NCBI GenBank assembly: GCA_002329155.1 | Contig: DCXY01000005.1 | Location: 1-53,179 of the forward strand | Reading direction: 5' to 3' | DNA length: 53,179 bases | Source: Stenotrophomonas sp. UBA2124 | Lineage (GTDB): Bacteria; Pseudomonadota; Gammaproteobacteria; Xanthomonadales; Xanthomonadaceae | Shown: one piece after another, positions 17,064-25,466 of the stretch | How the letters are laid out: every line of letters begins with the position of its first letter | How positions within the stretch are numbered: the stretch's first letter is position 1 | Notes under the pieces: generated by a model | What the model was told of the DNA's origin: nothing | Database searches by the model: none | The model's input: only the letters and a program-made list of their open reading frames with translations | Translations under genes and position numbers: made by a program

Positions 17064-19679
17064 TCAGGCCGCATTGCCCTCCAGAAAATCCTGCGCGAAG
17101 CGCTGCAGCACGCCGCCGGCTTCGTAGATGGCCACTTCCTCGTCCGAATCCAGGCGGCAGGTGACCGGCACTTCCACGGTGCTGCCATCCTTGCGGTGGA
17201 TCACCAGGGTCAGGTCGGCGCGCGGCTTGCGCTCGCCCACCACGTCGTAGGTTTCGGTGCCGTCGATGGCCAGCGTGTTGCGGTTGACGCCCGGCTTGAA
17301 CTCCAGCGGCAGCACGCCCATGCCGATCAGGTTGGTGCGGTGGATGCGCTCGAAACCTTCGGCCACGATGGCTTCCACGCCGGCAAGGCGCACGCCCTTG
17401 GCCGCCCAGTCGCGCGAACTGCCCTGGCCGTAGTCGGCACCGGCGACGATGATCAGCGGCTGCTTGCGCTCCATGTAGGTTTCAATCGCCTCCCACATGC
17501 GCATGACTTTGCCTTCCGGCTCCACGCGCGCCAGCGAACCCTGCTTCACGCTGCCGTCGTCGTTGCGCACCATTTCGTTGAACAGCTTGGGGTTGGCGAA
17601 GGTGGCGCGCTGCGCGGTGAGGTGGTCGCCACGGTGGGTGGCGTAGGAATTGAAGTCCTCTTCCGGCAGGCCCATCTTCGCCAGGTACTCACCCGCCGCG
17701 CTGGAACGCAGGATGGCATTGGACGGCGACAGGTGGTCGGTGGTGATGTTGTCCGGCAGCACCGCCAGCGGGCGCATGCCCTTGAGCGTGCGCTCACCGG
17801 CCAGCGCGCCCTCCCAGTACGGCGGGCGGCGGATGTAGGTGCTCTGCGGCCGCCAGTCGTACAGCGGGCTCACCTTTTCGCCATGCTCCACACGCACGTT
17901 GAACATCGGGTTGTAGACGCTGCGGAACTGCTCCGGCTTCACCGATGCCTTCACCACCGCATCAATCTCGGCATCGCTCGGCCAGATGTCCTTCAGGCGC
18001 ACTTCGTTGCCATCGGCATCCACGCCCAGCACATCCTTCTCGATGTCGAAGCGAACGGTGCCGGCGATGGCATAGGCGATCACCAGCGGCGGCGACGCCA
18101 GGAAGGCCTGCTTGGCATACGGGTGGATGCGGCCGTCGAAGTTGCGGTTGCCCGAAAGCACGGCGGTGGAATACAGGTCGCGCTCGATGATCTCGTTCTG
18201 GATCGCCGGGTCCAGCGCACCGCTCATGCCGTTGCAGGTGGTGCAGGCGAAGGCGACGATGCCGAAGCCCAGCTTCTCCAGCTCCGGCAGCAGGCCGGCC
18301 TCTTCCAGATACAGCTGCACGGCTTTGGAGCCCGGTGCCAGCGAGGTCTTCACCCACGGCTTGCGCAGCAGCCCGCGTGCGTTGGCGTTACGCGCCAGCA
18401 GACCGGCGGCGATCACGTTGCGCGGGTTGGAGGTGTTGGTGCAGCTGGTGATGGCGGCGATGATCACCGCGCCATCCGGCATCAGGCCCTTGGCTTCCTC
18501 GCCCTTGCCGGATTCCAGCTTGGCTTCATCGGCGATGCCGCGCTCGGCCAGATCACTGACCGGCAGGCGCCGGTGCGGATTGCTGGGGCCGGCCATGTTG
18601 CGCACCACGGTGGACAGGTCGAACTCCAGCACGCGCTCGTACTGCGCGGTTTCCAGTGCATCGGCCCACAGGCCGGTGGTCCTGGCGTAGTTCTCGACCA
18701 ATGCAACCTGCGCTTCCTCGCGGCCGGTCAGGCGCAGGTAGTCGATGGTCTGCTGGTCGATGTAGAACATCGCCGCGGTCGCGCCGTATTCCGGGCACAT
18801 GTTGGAGATGGTGGCGCGGTCGCCGATGGTCAGCGCGGCGGCACCTTCGCCGAAGAATTCGAGATAGGCGCCCACCACGCGCTCCTTGCGCAGGAACTCG
18901 GTGAGCGCGAGCACCACGTCGGTGGCGGTGATGTTCGGCTGCGGCCTGCCGGTGAGCTTGACGCCGATGATGTCGGGCAGGCGCATCCACGAGGCGCGGC
19001 CGAGCATGACGTTCTCTGCTTCAAGACCACCCACACCAATGGCGATGACGCCCAGCGCATCGACGTGCGGGGTGTGACTATCGGTGCCCACGCAGGTATC
19101 GGGGAAGGCAACGCCGTCCTGCTGGTAGATCACCGGCGACATCTTCTCCAGATTGATCTGGTGCATGATGCCGTTGCCCGGCGGAATCACATCCACGTTC
19201 TCGAAGGCCAGCTTGGTCCAGTCGATGAAGTGGAAGCGGTCCTCGTTGCGGCGGTCTTCGATGGCGCGGTTCTTGGTGAACGCATCCGGGTCGTAGCCAC
19301 CGCATTCCACGGCCAGCGAGTGGTCCACGATCAGCTGCACCGGCACCACCGGGTTGACCTTGGCCGGGTCACCGCCCTTGTCGGCGATGGCGTCACGCAG
19401 GCCGGCAAGGTCCACCAGCGCGGTCTGGCCGAGAATGTCGTGGCACACCACGCGCGCGGGGAACCACGGGAAATCGAGGTCGCGCTTGCGCTCGATCAGC
19501 TGCCTGAGCGATTCGGTCAGCGTGGCCGGATCACAGCGGCGCACCAGATTCTCGGCCAGCACGCGCGAGGTGTACGGCAGCGTGGCATAGGCACCGGACT
19601 GGATCGCATCCACCGCGGCCTGCGCGTCGAAATAGTCCAGCGTGCTGTTGGGAAGATGCTTGCGGTAATCGGTATTCAT
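17064..19679 (-). CDS. acnD: Fe/S-dependent 2-methylcitrate dehydratase AcnD
   Basis: 871 residues of the aconitase family. Seen: the [4Fe-4S] cysteines in SCTNTSNP and ACTTCNG, substrate-site motifs GTDSHTPH and GADYGQGSSRDWAAKG, and the swivel domain at the C-terminus. AcnD converts 2-methylcitrate to 2-methyl-trans-aconitate, the substrate of PrpF. Assignment to AcnD rather than housekeeping AcnA rests mainly on context between prpC and prpF. The ATG at 19679 starts MNTDYRKHLPNS, typical of AcnD; the in-frame extension to 19736 is ignored. A 288-bp gap with a palindromic repeat separates it from prpC. Confidence 0.93.
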   Translation of the reverse strand: MNTDYRKHLPNSTLDYFDAQAAVDAIQSGAYATLPYTSRVLAENLVRRCDPATLTESLRQLIERKRDLDFPWFPARVVCHDILGQTALVDLAGLRDAIADKGGDPAKVNPVVPVQLIVDHSLAVECGGYDPDAFTKNRAIEDRRNEDRFHFIDWTKLAFENVDVIPPGNGIMHQINLEKMSPVIYQQDGVAFPDTCVGTDSHTPHVDALGVIAIGVGGLEAENVMLGRASWMRLPDIIGVKLTGRPQPNITATDVVLALTEFLRKERVVGAYLEFFGEGAAALTIGDRATISNMCPEYGATAAMFYIDQQTIDYLRLTGREEAQVALVENYARTTGLWADALETAQYERVLEFDLSTVVRNMAGPSNPHRRLPVSDLAERGIADEAKLESGKGEEAKGLMPDGAVIIAAITSCTNTSNPRNVIAAGLLARNANARGLLRKPWVKTSLAPGSKAVQLYLEEAGLLPELEKLGFGIVAFACTTCNGMSGALDPAIQNEIIERDLYSTAVLSGNRNFDGRIHPYAKQAFLASPPLVIAYAIAGTVRFDIEKDVLGVDADGNEVRLKDIWPSDAEIDAVVKASVKPEQFRSVYNPMFNVRVEHGEKVSPLYDWRPQSTYIRRPPYWEGALAGERTLKGMRPLAVLPDNITTDHLSPSNAILRSSAAGEYLAKMGLPEEDFNSYATHRGDHLTAQRATFANPKLFNEMVRNDDGSVKQGSLARVEPEGKVMRMWEAIETYMERKQPLIIVAGADYGQGSSRDWAAKGVRLAGVEAIVAEGFERIHRTNLIGMGVLPLEFKPGVNRNTLAIDGTETYDVVGERKPRADLTLVIHRKDGSTVEVPVTCRLDSDEEVAIYEAGGVLQRFAQDFLEGNAA

Positions 19680-19906
19680 GGCTGGCCTGTTGATGTCTGG
19701 GCGTGCTGGGGTATGCGATCTGCGGGATGGTGGCATCGCCGTGTGGCGTGCAAGGCGGATACGGGTGCGAAACCACGCGACGGCACCGCATGAAATCCGA
19801 CGAGTCCCTTCCCACGCTTGCGGGGGAAGGTGCCCGGAGGGCGGATGGGGGAAGGCCCAGCTTCAGCGTTTCGGCATGCCCTGCTTGAAGCCTCCCCTCA
19901 CCCCAA

Positions 19907-19932
19907 CCCCTCTCCCGTAAACGGGAGAGGGG
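19907..19932. repeat. CCCCTCTCCC palindrome between prpC and acnD
   Basis: Perfect 12-bp stem CCCCTCTCCCGT / ACGGGAGAGGGG with a two-base spacer, flanked by CTCACCCCAA. It lies 36 bp beyond the prpC stop, inside the transcribed region of the prp cluster. Confidence 0.8.
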
Positions 19933-19967
19933 CTTCAGTCCTGCTCGCGGGAGCGGGCTTTCAAGTG

Positions 19968-21125
19968 TTACGCGCGCTTGTCCAGCGGCACGAAGGTCTG
20001 GTCTTCCGGGCCGGTGTAGTTCGCGCTCGGGCGGATGATCTTGCCGTCGATGCGCTGCTCGATGATGTGCGCGCTCCAGCCGGCGGTGCGGGCGATCACG
20101 AACAGGGGGGTGAACATGGCGGTCGGCACGCCCATCATGTGGTAGCTGACGGCGCTGAACCAGTCCAGGTTCGGGAACATCTTCTTGATGTCCCACATCA
20201 CCGATTCCAGACGCTCGGCGATGTCGTACATCTTCATGTTCTCCTGCTCGTCCGACAGCTCGCGCGCCACGTCCTTGATCACCTTGTTGCGCGGATCGGA
20301 AACGGTGTAGACCGGGTGGCCGAAACCGATGACCACTTCCTTGCGCTCCACGCGCGCCTTGATGTCTTCCTCGGCCTCGTCCGGAGTCTCGTAACGCTTC
20401 TGCACCTCGAAGGCCACTTCGTTGGCGCCGCCGTGCTTGGGACCGCGCAGCGCGCCGATGCCGCCGGTGATGGCGCTGTACATGTCACTGCCGGTACCGG
20501 CGATGACGCGGCAGGCGAAGGTCGAAGCGTTGAATTCGTGCTCCGCGTACAGGATCAGGCTGGTGTGCATGGCCTTCACCCACGACTCGCGCGGCTGCTC
20601 GCCGTGCATCAGGTGCAGGAAATGACCACCGATGGAGTCATCGTCGGTTTCCACGTCGATGACCTTGCCGTTGTGGCTCCAGTGGTACCAGTACAGCAGC
20701 ATCGAACCGAGCGAAGCCATCAGCTTGTCGGCGATGTCACGCGCGCCCGGGTGGTTGTGGTCGTCCTTCTCCGGCGACAAGCAGCCCAGCACCGACACAC
20801 CGGTACGCATCACGTCCATCGGGTGCGCCGACGGCGGCAGTTCTTCCAGCGCGGCCTTCACCGCCGCCGGAATGCCGCGCAGCGACTTCAGCTTGGCCTT
20901 GTAAGCGCGCAGCTCGGCCTTGTTCGGCAGCTTGCCGTGCACCAGCAGGTGGGCGATTTCCTCGAACTCGCTGGTGTTGGCCAGGTCCAGGATGTCGTAA
21001 CCGCGATAGTGCAGGTCGTTGCCGCTGCGGCCAACGGTGCACAGCGCGGTGTTGCCTGCGGCGGTGCCGGACAGGGCGACGGACTTCTTCGGCTTGAATG
21101 CCGGTGCGGCAGTGGATTCAGACAT
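19968..21125 (-). CDS. prpC: 2-methylcitrate synthase PrpC
   Basis: 385 residues of the citrate synthase family, condensing propionyl-CoA with oxaloacetate to 2-methylcitrate. Seen: LVHGKLPN near residue 60, HEFNASTFACRVIAGTGSD, the catalytic His in RGPKHGGANE, the second His in GFGHPVY, and the catalytic Asp in NLDWFSAV. The short N-terminus and the position between prpB and acnD favour PrpC over GltA. The ATG at 21125 begins MSESTAAP; an extension to 21239 is not credible protein. A gap of 162 bp separates it from prpB on the same strand. Confidence 0.95.
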   Translation of the reverse strand: MSESTAAPAFKPKKSVALSGTAAGNTALCTVGRSGNDLHYRGYDILDLANTSEFEEIAHLLVHGKLPNKAELRAYKAKLKSLRGIPAAVKAALEELPPSAHPMDVMRTGVSVLGCLSPEKDDHNHPGARDIADKLMASLGSMLLYWYHWSHNGKVIDVETDDDSIGGHFLHLMHGEQPRESWVKAMHTSLILYAEHEFNASTFACRVIAGTGSDMYSAITGGIGALRGPKHGGANEVAFEVQKRYETPDEAEEDIKARVERKEVVIGFGHPVYTVSDPRNKVIKDVARELSDEQENMKMYDIAERLESVMWDIKKMFPNLDWFSAVSYHMMGVPTAMFTPLFVIARTAGWSAHIIEQRIDGKIIRPSANYTGPEDQTFVPLDKRA

Positions 21126-21287
21126 GATGTGAACCTCGGTCGTTGCGTGATGTGGAGGCCCCTCTTCCATCGGGCGAAGGGCTGGCGTGAGGATTGGAAC
21201 GGCTGGCCTGCTTGATGTCGCGGGCGCGCCGACCCTCATCCGGCGCTGTACGCCGCCCTCCTCACGATGAAGAGAGCAGCGGCAATT

Positions 21288-22172
21288 TCATTTCTTCGCA
21301 GCGAAGGTCTTGTCCAGGCTGCGCTCGAAGGCGTGATAACCAATGCGGTCGTACAGTTCCTCACGGGTCTGCATGGTGTCCACCACGTTGCGCTGGTGGC
21401 CGTCGCGGCGGATCGCTTCATACACATTCTCCGCCGCCTTGTTGGCCGCGCGGAACGCCGACAGCGGGAACAGCTGGATCGCCACACCTGAGGCAGCCAG
21501 CTCATCGCGGCTGAACAACGGCGTCGCGCCGAACTCGGTGATGTTGGCCAGCAGCGGCACCTTCACCGCATCGGCGAAGCGCTTGTAGGTATCCAGATCA
21601 TAGGCCGCCTCGGCGAAGATGCTGTCGGCACCCGCTTCCACGCAGGCGATGGCGCGCTCGATGGCCGCGTCCACGCCTTCCATCTGGATCGCATCGGTGC
21701 GGGCGATCAGGAAGAAGTCCGGATCGGTGCGTGCATCGGCTGCCGCCTTCACGCGGTCCACCATTTCACCCTGCGACACGATCTCCTTGCCGGGGCGGTG
21801 GCCACAACGCTTGGCGCCCACCTGGTCCTCGATGTGGCAGGCCGCCGCGCCGGCCTTGATCAGCGACTTCACCGTGCGCGCGATGTTGAACGCGCTCGGG
21901 CCGAAGCCGGTGTCGATATCCACCAGCAGTGGCAGGTCGCAGACATCGCTGATGCGGCGCACGTCGATCAGCACGTCTTCCAGCGTGTTGATGCCCAGAT
22001 CCGGCAGGCCCAGCGAGCCGGCGGCGACACCGCCACCGGACAGGTAGATGGCGCGGTAGCCGGCGCGCTTGGCCAGCAGCGCATGGTTGGCGTTGATCGC
22101 GCCGATCACCTGCAGCGGCGACTCGGCAGCCAGTGCGGCGCGGAACGCGGCGCCTGCGGAGGGAAGACCCAT
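21288..22172 (-). CDS. prpB: 2-methylisocitrate lyase PrpB
   Basis: 294 residues of the isocitrate lyase/PEP mutase superfamily. It cleaves 2-methylisocitrate to pyruvate and succinate, closing the methylcitrate cycle. Seen: YLSGGGVAAGSLGLPD, the metal-binding VDIDTGFG, HIEDQVGAKRCGHRPGK with the catalytic cysteine in KRCGH, and IARTDA. The ATG at 22172 has AGGAG seven bases upstream. First gene of the prp cluster and divergent from the HTH/citrate-synthase gene, with palindromes between the two. Confidence 0.96.
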   Translation of the reverse strand: MGLPSAGAAFRAALAAESPLQVIGAINANHALLAKRAGYRAIYLSGGGVAAGSLGLPDLGINTLEDVLIDVRRISDVCDLPLLVDIDTGFGPSAFNIARTVKSLIKAGAAACHIEDQVGAKRCGHRPGKEIVSQGEMVDRVKAAADARTDPDFFLIARTDAIQMEGVDAAIERAIACVEAGADSIFAEAAYDLDTYKRFADAVKVPLLANITEFGATPLFSRDELAASGVAIQLFPLSAFRAANKAAENVYEAIRRDGHQRNVVDTMQTREELYDRIGYHAFERSLDKTFAAKK

Positions 22173-22244
22173 GACATAACTCCTGTCTTGGCGGAGGCGA
22201 CGATGCCATTCCGCTATGACGTTCAATGTGTCACCATCGGAATC

Positions 22245-22272
22245 ATTGATCAATCTTGATTCAATGAATCAA
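22245..22272. promoter_or_regulatory. Paired palindromes in the prpB/regulator divergent region
   Basis: ATTGATCAAT at 22245-22254 is a perfect 10-bp palindrome. TTGATTCA-A-TGAATCAA at 22256-22272 is a perfect 8-bp inverted repeat around one base. These AT-rich words stand out in GC-rich DNA and sit between prpB and the divergent regulator gene, as expected of an operator controlling both. Which protein binds is inferred. Confidence 0.65.
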
Positions 22273-22284
22273 CACATCCACCCC

Positions 22285-23508
22285 ATGTCCGATCATTCCG
22301 ACGCCGAGCTGATTCCCGCCAACGAGGCCTGCGCGCTGCTGGGCATCAGCCCTGCCACGCTCTACGCCTACGTCAGCCGCGGGCTGCTCAGCTCGCGCCC
22401 CGGTGCCGACGCGCGCAGCCGCGTGTATCTGCGCGCCGAGGTGCAACGCCTGGCGCAGCGCAAGCGGGCGGGCCGTGGTGCCGTCGGCGGCGCCGCCCAG
22501 AGCCTGGACCGGGGCCTGCCGGTGCTTGAAACGCGCATCTCGCTGATCCGCCCGGACGCACCCTATTACCGGGGCCGGTCCGCGGTGGCGGCGGCACGGA
22601 GCGGCGCCACGCTGGAGGACATCGCGCGGTTGCTGTGGGAATGCGAGGAGCAGGATCCGTTCGCGGCACCCGCCCCGCCTGCATGGCCGCAGCGCATCGC
22701 CACGCTTGCGCTGGACAGCGGCCTGCCGCCGCTGGAACGCACCATGGCCTGCATCCCGCTGCTGGCGTTGGAACAGCGGCAATCGCTCAACGCCTCGGCA
22801 CCGGTACGGCGCGAAGTGGCGGCCATGCTGCTGCGCCAGAACGCGGCGTTGCTGGTTGGCACGCAGCCGGATGCACGTTCGGTGCATCAGCTGCTGGCCG
22901 ACACCTGGTGCCCCGGCGACGCCGGTTTCGCCAAACTGGTGCGCTCGGCGCTGGTGCTGTGCGCCGACCATGAGTTGAACGTGTCCGCCTTCGCCGCGCG
23001 CGTGGTGGCCTCCACCGGCGCGCATCTGCACGCCACGGTCAGTGCCGGTCTGGCCGCACTGTCAGGCCCGCGTCACGGCGGCGCCACCGCACGCGCCCAT
23101 GCGCTGCTGCTGGACGCGCAGGCCAGCGGCTCACCGGCAGGTTTCATCGCCGAACGCTGGCGCCGTGGCGATGAACTGCCCGGCTTCAACCACATGCTCT
23201 ACCCCGACGGCGACCCGCGCGGCGCGGAAGTGCTGCGCCTGCTGCGCGGACTGCGCGGCGACACACCGCAGATGCAGCAGGTGGAAACGGTGCTGGCGGC
23301 GACCACCGAAAGCAGCGGCCAGCATCCGAACATCGACGGCCTGCTGGCGGCCATCTGCTACGTACACGGCCTGCCCGCGTCCCATGCGCTGGTGATGTTC
23401 GCCACCGCCCGCCTCACCGGCTGGCTGGCGCATGCGCTGGAACAGCAGGCGCTGGGCACGCTGATCCGGCCGCGTGCGCGGTATACGGGGCTGGCGCCGC
23501 GGGGGTAG
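22285..23508 (+). CDS. Helix-turn-helix/citrate synthase fusion, probable prp regulator
   Basis: 407 residues. Residues 9-60 form a MerR-like/excisionase-type helix-turn-helix (ANEACALLGISPATLYAYVSRGLL), followed by a linker and a citrate synthase domain (about 95-400). The catalytic triad seems intact: His264 (GPRHGGA), His303 (GFNHMLY) and Asp351 (PNIDGLL). Such fusions are known but poorly characterised. Divergence from prpB suggests that it senses a cycle metabolite and controls the prp genes, possibly with residual synthase activity. The start is uncertain: ATG at 22285 is chosen because the upstream ATG at 22264 lies in the centre of a palindrome. Neither has a Shine-Dalgarno sequence. 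Confidence 0.85.
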   Translation: MSDHSDAELIPANEACALLGISPATLYAYVSRGLLSSRPGADARSRVYLRAEVQRLAQRKRAGRGAVGGAAQSLDRGLPVLETRISLIRPDAPYYRGRSAVAAARSGATLEDIARLLWECEEQDPFAAPAPPAWPQRIATLALDSGLPPLERTMACIPLLALEQRQSLNASAPVRREVAAMLLRQNAALLVGTQPDARSVHQLLADTWCPGDAGFAKLVRSALVLCADHELNVSAFAARVVASTGAHLHATVSAGLAALSGPRHGGATARAHALLLDAQASGSPAGFIAERWRRGDELPGFNHMLYPDGDPRGAEVLRLLRGLRGDTPQMQQVETVLAATTESSGQHPNIDGLLAAICYVHGLPASHALVMFATARLTGWLAHALEQQALGTLIRPRARYTGLAPRG

Positions 23509-23552
23509 TGGCGTGTGTTTGATGGTTGTGAATGAGAAGCACCCCTCCCCCG

Positions 23553-23656
23553 CCCTCCCCTTTGCTTTGCAAAAGGGAGGGAGCAGTGCGCTGCGGGCTT
23601 TCTGATTCACCTGGTCCATAGCCCCTCTCCCGCCGGGAGAGGGGTTAGGGTGAGGG
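23553..23656. repeat. Two palindromic repeats between the regulator and the BtuF-like gene
   Basis: First hairpin 23553-23581: CCCTCCCCTTTGC, TTT, GCAAAAGGGAGGG (one mismatch). Second 23622-23644: CCCCTCTCCC, GCC, GGGAGAGGGG, perfect, with GTTAGGGTGAGGGG after it. They lie between convergent genes and could serve as terminators for both. Confidence 0.75.
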
Positions 23657-23665
23657 GCAGCAACC

Positions 23666-24457
23666 TCAGCGCCGCGCCCAGCGTTGGATGATCGCCGCCA
23701 TCGCCTGCACGCCATCGGTCAGCGCTGCCGGCCCCGGCTGCAGGATCAGCGGCGACTTGATCTCGTGCAGCTCGCCATCACGCACCGCGTTGATGGCTTC
23801 CCAACCGGGCCGCGCGGCCACGCGCTCGGGGCGGAATTTCTTGCCGCACCACGAACCGATGATGATGTCGGGATTGCGCTCGATCACCGGCCCGCCGTCG
23901 GCAAGAATCCGCGCCTTGGCCAGCGGCTCGCGCGACAGCTCGGGAAACACATCGATGCCACCGGCGATCTCCACCAGTTCGGCACCCCATTGGATGCCGG
24001 TGATGATGGGCTCGTCCCACTCTTCCACATAGACGCGAGGCCGCTGCGGCAGCAGCGCCGCCTGCGCGGCGATGGTGTCCAGCCCACGCTGCAGTTCGTC
24101 GGCATAGGCCTGCGCACGCTCCGCCACGCCCACCAGCGCGCCGAGGCGGCGGATGTAATCGAGGATGCCGGCCACACTGCGGTGATTGGCGATCCACACT
24201 TCCACGCCGTTGCGGATCAGCTCGGCGGCGATGTCGGCCTGTATGTCCGAGAAGCCGATGGCCAGGTCTGGTTTGAGCTTGAGAATCTCGCCCACCTTGG
24301 CACTGGTGAAGGCGCTGACCTTGGGCTTCTCGCGCCGCGCCTGCGGTGGGCGCACGGTGAACCCACTGATGCCGACGATGCGGTCCTGCTCGCCGAGCGC
24401 GTACAGCGTTTCGGTGGGTTCCTCGGTCAGGCAGACGATGCGGCGTGGCCCGGTCAT
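23666..24457 (-). CDS. BtuF-like cobalamin-binding-fold protein lacking a signal peptide
   Basis: 263 residues of the periplasmic-binding-protein type III fold (BtuF/FhuD-like): MTGPRRIVCLTEEPTETLYALG at the start, GEILKLKPDLAIGFSDIQAD, and PDIIIGSWCGKKF. Family members normally have an export signal and deliver cobalamin or siderophores to an ABC permease. Here the fold begins within five residues of the start, no export signal is seen and no permease gene is nearby, so it is probably cytosolic. The start at 24457 overlaps the stop of the upstream NIF3/PII-like gene by four bases (ATGA). The ligand is unknown. Confidence 0.75.
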   Translation of the reverse strand: MTGPRRIVCLTEEPTETLYALGEQDRIVGISGFTVRPPQARREKPKVSAFTSAKVGEILKLKPDLAIGFSDIQADIAAELIRNGVEVWIANHRSVAGILDYIRRLGALVGVAERAQAYADELQRGLDTIAAQAALLPQRPRVYVEEWDEPIITGIQWGAELVEIAGGIDVFPELSREPLAKARILADGGPVIERNPDIIIGSWCGKKFRPERVAARPGWEAINAVRDGELHEIKSPLILQPGPAALTDGVQAMAAIIQRWARR

Positions 24458-24798
24458 GGCGCAGCGAACTCGCAGCTGTCCACGAACACCGCCGGACTCC
24501 GCCACGGATGGTGCGCGGCGATGCCCTGCTCCAGCACCCGCTGCAGACGCTCCGGATCACGCGGCAGCCAGAATTCCAGGCGCACGCTGGGTTCGCGCAC
24601 CAGCTCGCCCACTACTCCCTGCGCAGCCTGCGTACCGGCCTCCGCACGGAACTGCTCATGCCCCGGTGACGACTCCCACATGCCGTGGCTGTAGCCGCCG
24701 GCCTGCAGCGCGTCCACGCCGAGAATGCCGCGCTTCAATGCCTCCACATGCGCGGGCGGCACGAACACGGTGATGCGATAGACAGGATGCAGCTTCAC
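24454..24798 (-). CDS. Small NIF3/PII-like (YqfO C-terminal domain-like) protein
   Basis: 114 residues resembling the PII/CutA-like insert of NIF3/YqfO proteins: VYRITVFVPPAHVEALKRGI, then GYSHGMWESSPGHEQFRAEAGTQAAQG, and VRLEFWLPRDPERLQRVLEQGIAAHHPWRSPAV. The NIF3 metal-centre domains are absent, so this is the stand-alone form. GTG at 24798 is chosen for GGGAG upstream; a GTG at 24825 is possible. It lies directly after pdxH and is translationally coupled to the BtuF-like gene. Role unknown. Confidence 0.75.
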   Translation of the reverse strand: MKLHPVYRITVFVPPAHVEALKRGILGVDALQAGGYSHGMWESSPGHEQFRAEAGTQAAQGVVGELVREPSVRLEFWLPRDPERLQRVLEQGIAAHHPWRSPAVFVDSCEFAAP

Positions 24799-24825
24799 CC
24801 GTTCACTCCCGTCCAGCCTGCGCAC

Positions 24826-25425
24826 TCACGGGTACAGCATCCGCTTGCTCCACTGACCCGCCGCGTCGGCCTCGTAGCACCAGCGCTCGTGCAGGCGGAA
24901 GTCCGCGCCGTACCAGAACTCGATGCGCTGCGGCACCACGCGGATACCGCACCAGCCTTCCGGGCGCGGCACATCACGGCCCTCGAACTGCGCCTCGAAG
25001 TTGGCAAGGCGCTGCTCGAATTCCTCTCGCGAGGCCAACGTCTGCGACTGCGCCGACGCCCACGCACCGACCTGGCTCATGCGCGGGCGCGAGGCGAAGT
25101 AGGCATCCGCCTCGGCCTCGGACACCAGCTGCGCGTCGCCTTCGATGCGTACCTGGACGCCGGCCTCGCGCAGGCTGCGCCACAGGAACAGCAGCGCCGC
25201 CGCACGGTTGGCATGCAACTCGCGGCCCTTGCGGCTGTCCAGGTGGGTGTAGAACACGAAGCCGCGCTCGTCGAAGGCCTTGAGCAGCACCGTGCGTGCC
25301 GACGGACGGCCATCGACATCGGCGGTGGCCACGGTCATCGCGGTGGCATCGATTTCCTTGCCTGCTTTTGCCTCTTCAAACAATGCGGCGAAAGTCGAAA
25401 GTGCTTCTGCGTAAAGTTCGGTCAT
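24826..25425 (-). CDS. pdxH: Pyridoxamine 5'-phosphate oxidase PdxH
   Basis: 199 residues, the usual length. Uses FMN and oxygen to convert pyridoxamine or pyridoxine phosphate to pyridoxal phosphate, the last step of vitamin B6 synthesis and salvage. Seen: RPSARTVLLKAFDERGFVFYTH, SRKGRELHANRAAALLFLW, YFASRPRMSQVGAWAS and the C-terminal FWYGADFRLHERWCYE with RMLYP. First gene of a minus-strand group of three, divergent from the P-loop kinase gene. Confidence 0.97.
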   Translation of the reverse strand: MTELYAEALSTFAALFEEAKAGKEIDATAMTVATADVDGRPSARTVLLKAFDERGFVFYTHLDSRKGRELHANRAAALLFLWRSLREAGVQVRIEGDAQLVSEAEADAYFASRPRMSQVGAWASAQSQTLASREEFEQRLANFEAQFEGRDVPRPEGWCGIRVVPQRIEFWYGADFRLHERWCYEADAAGQWSKRMLYP

Positions 25426-25466
25426 GTTCCGGTTCGTATGCCACGGGTTTGAGCTATTGTGGCGCC

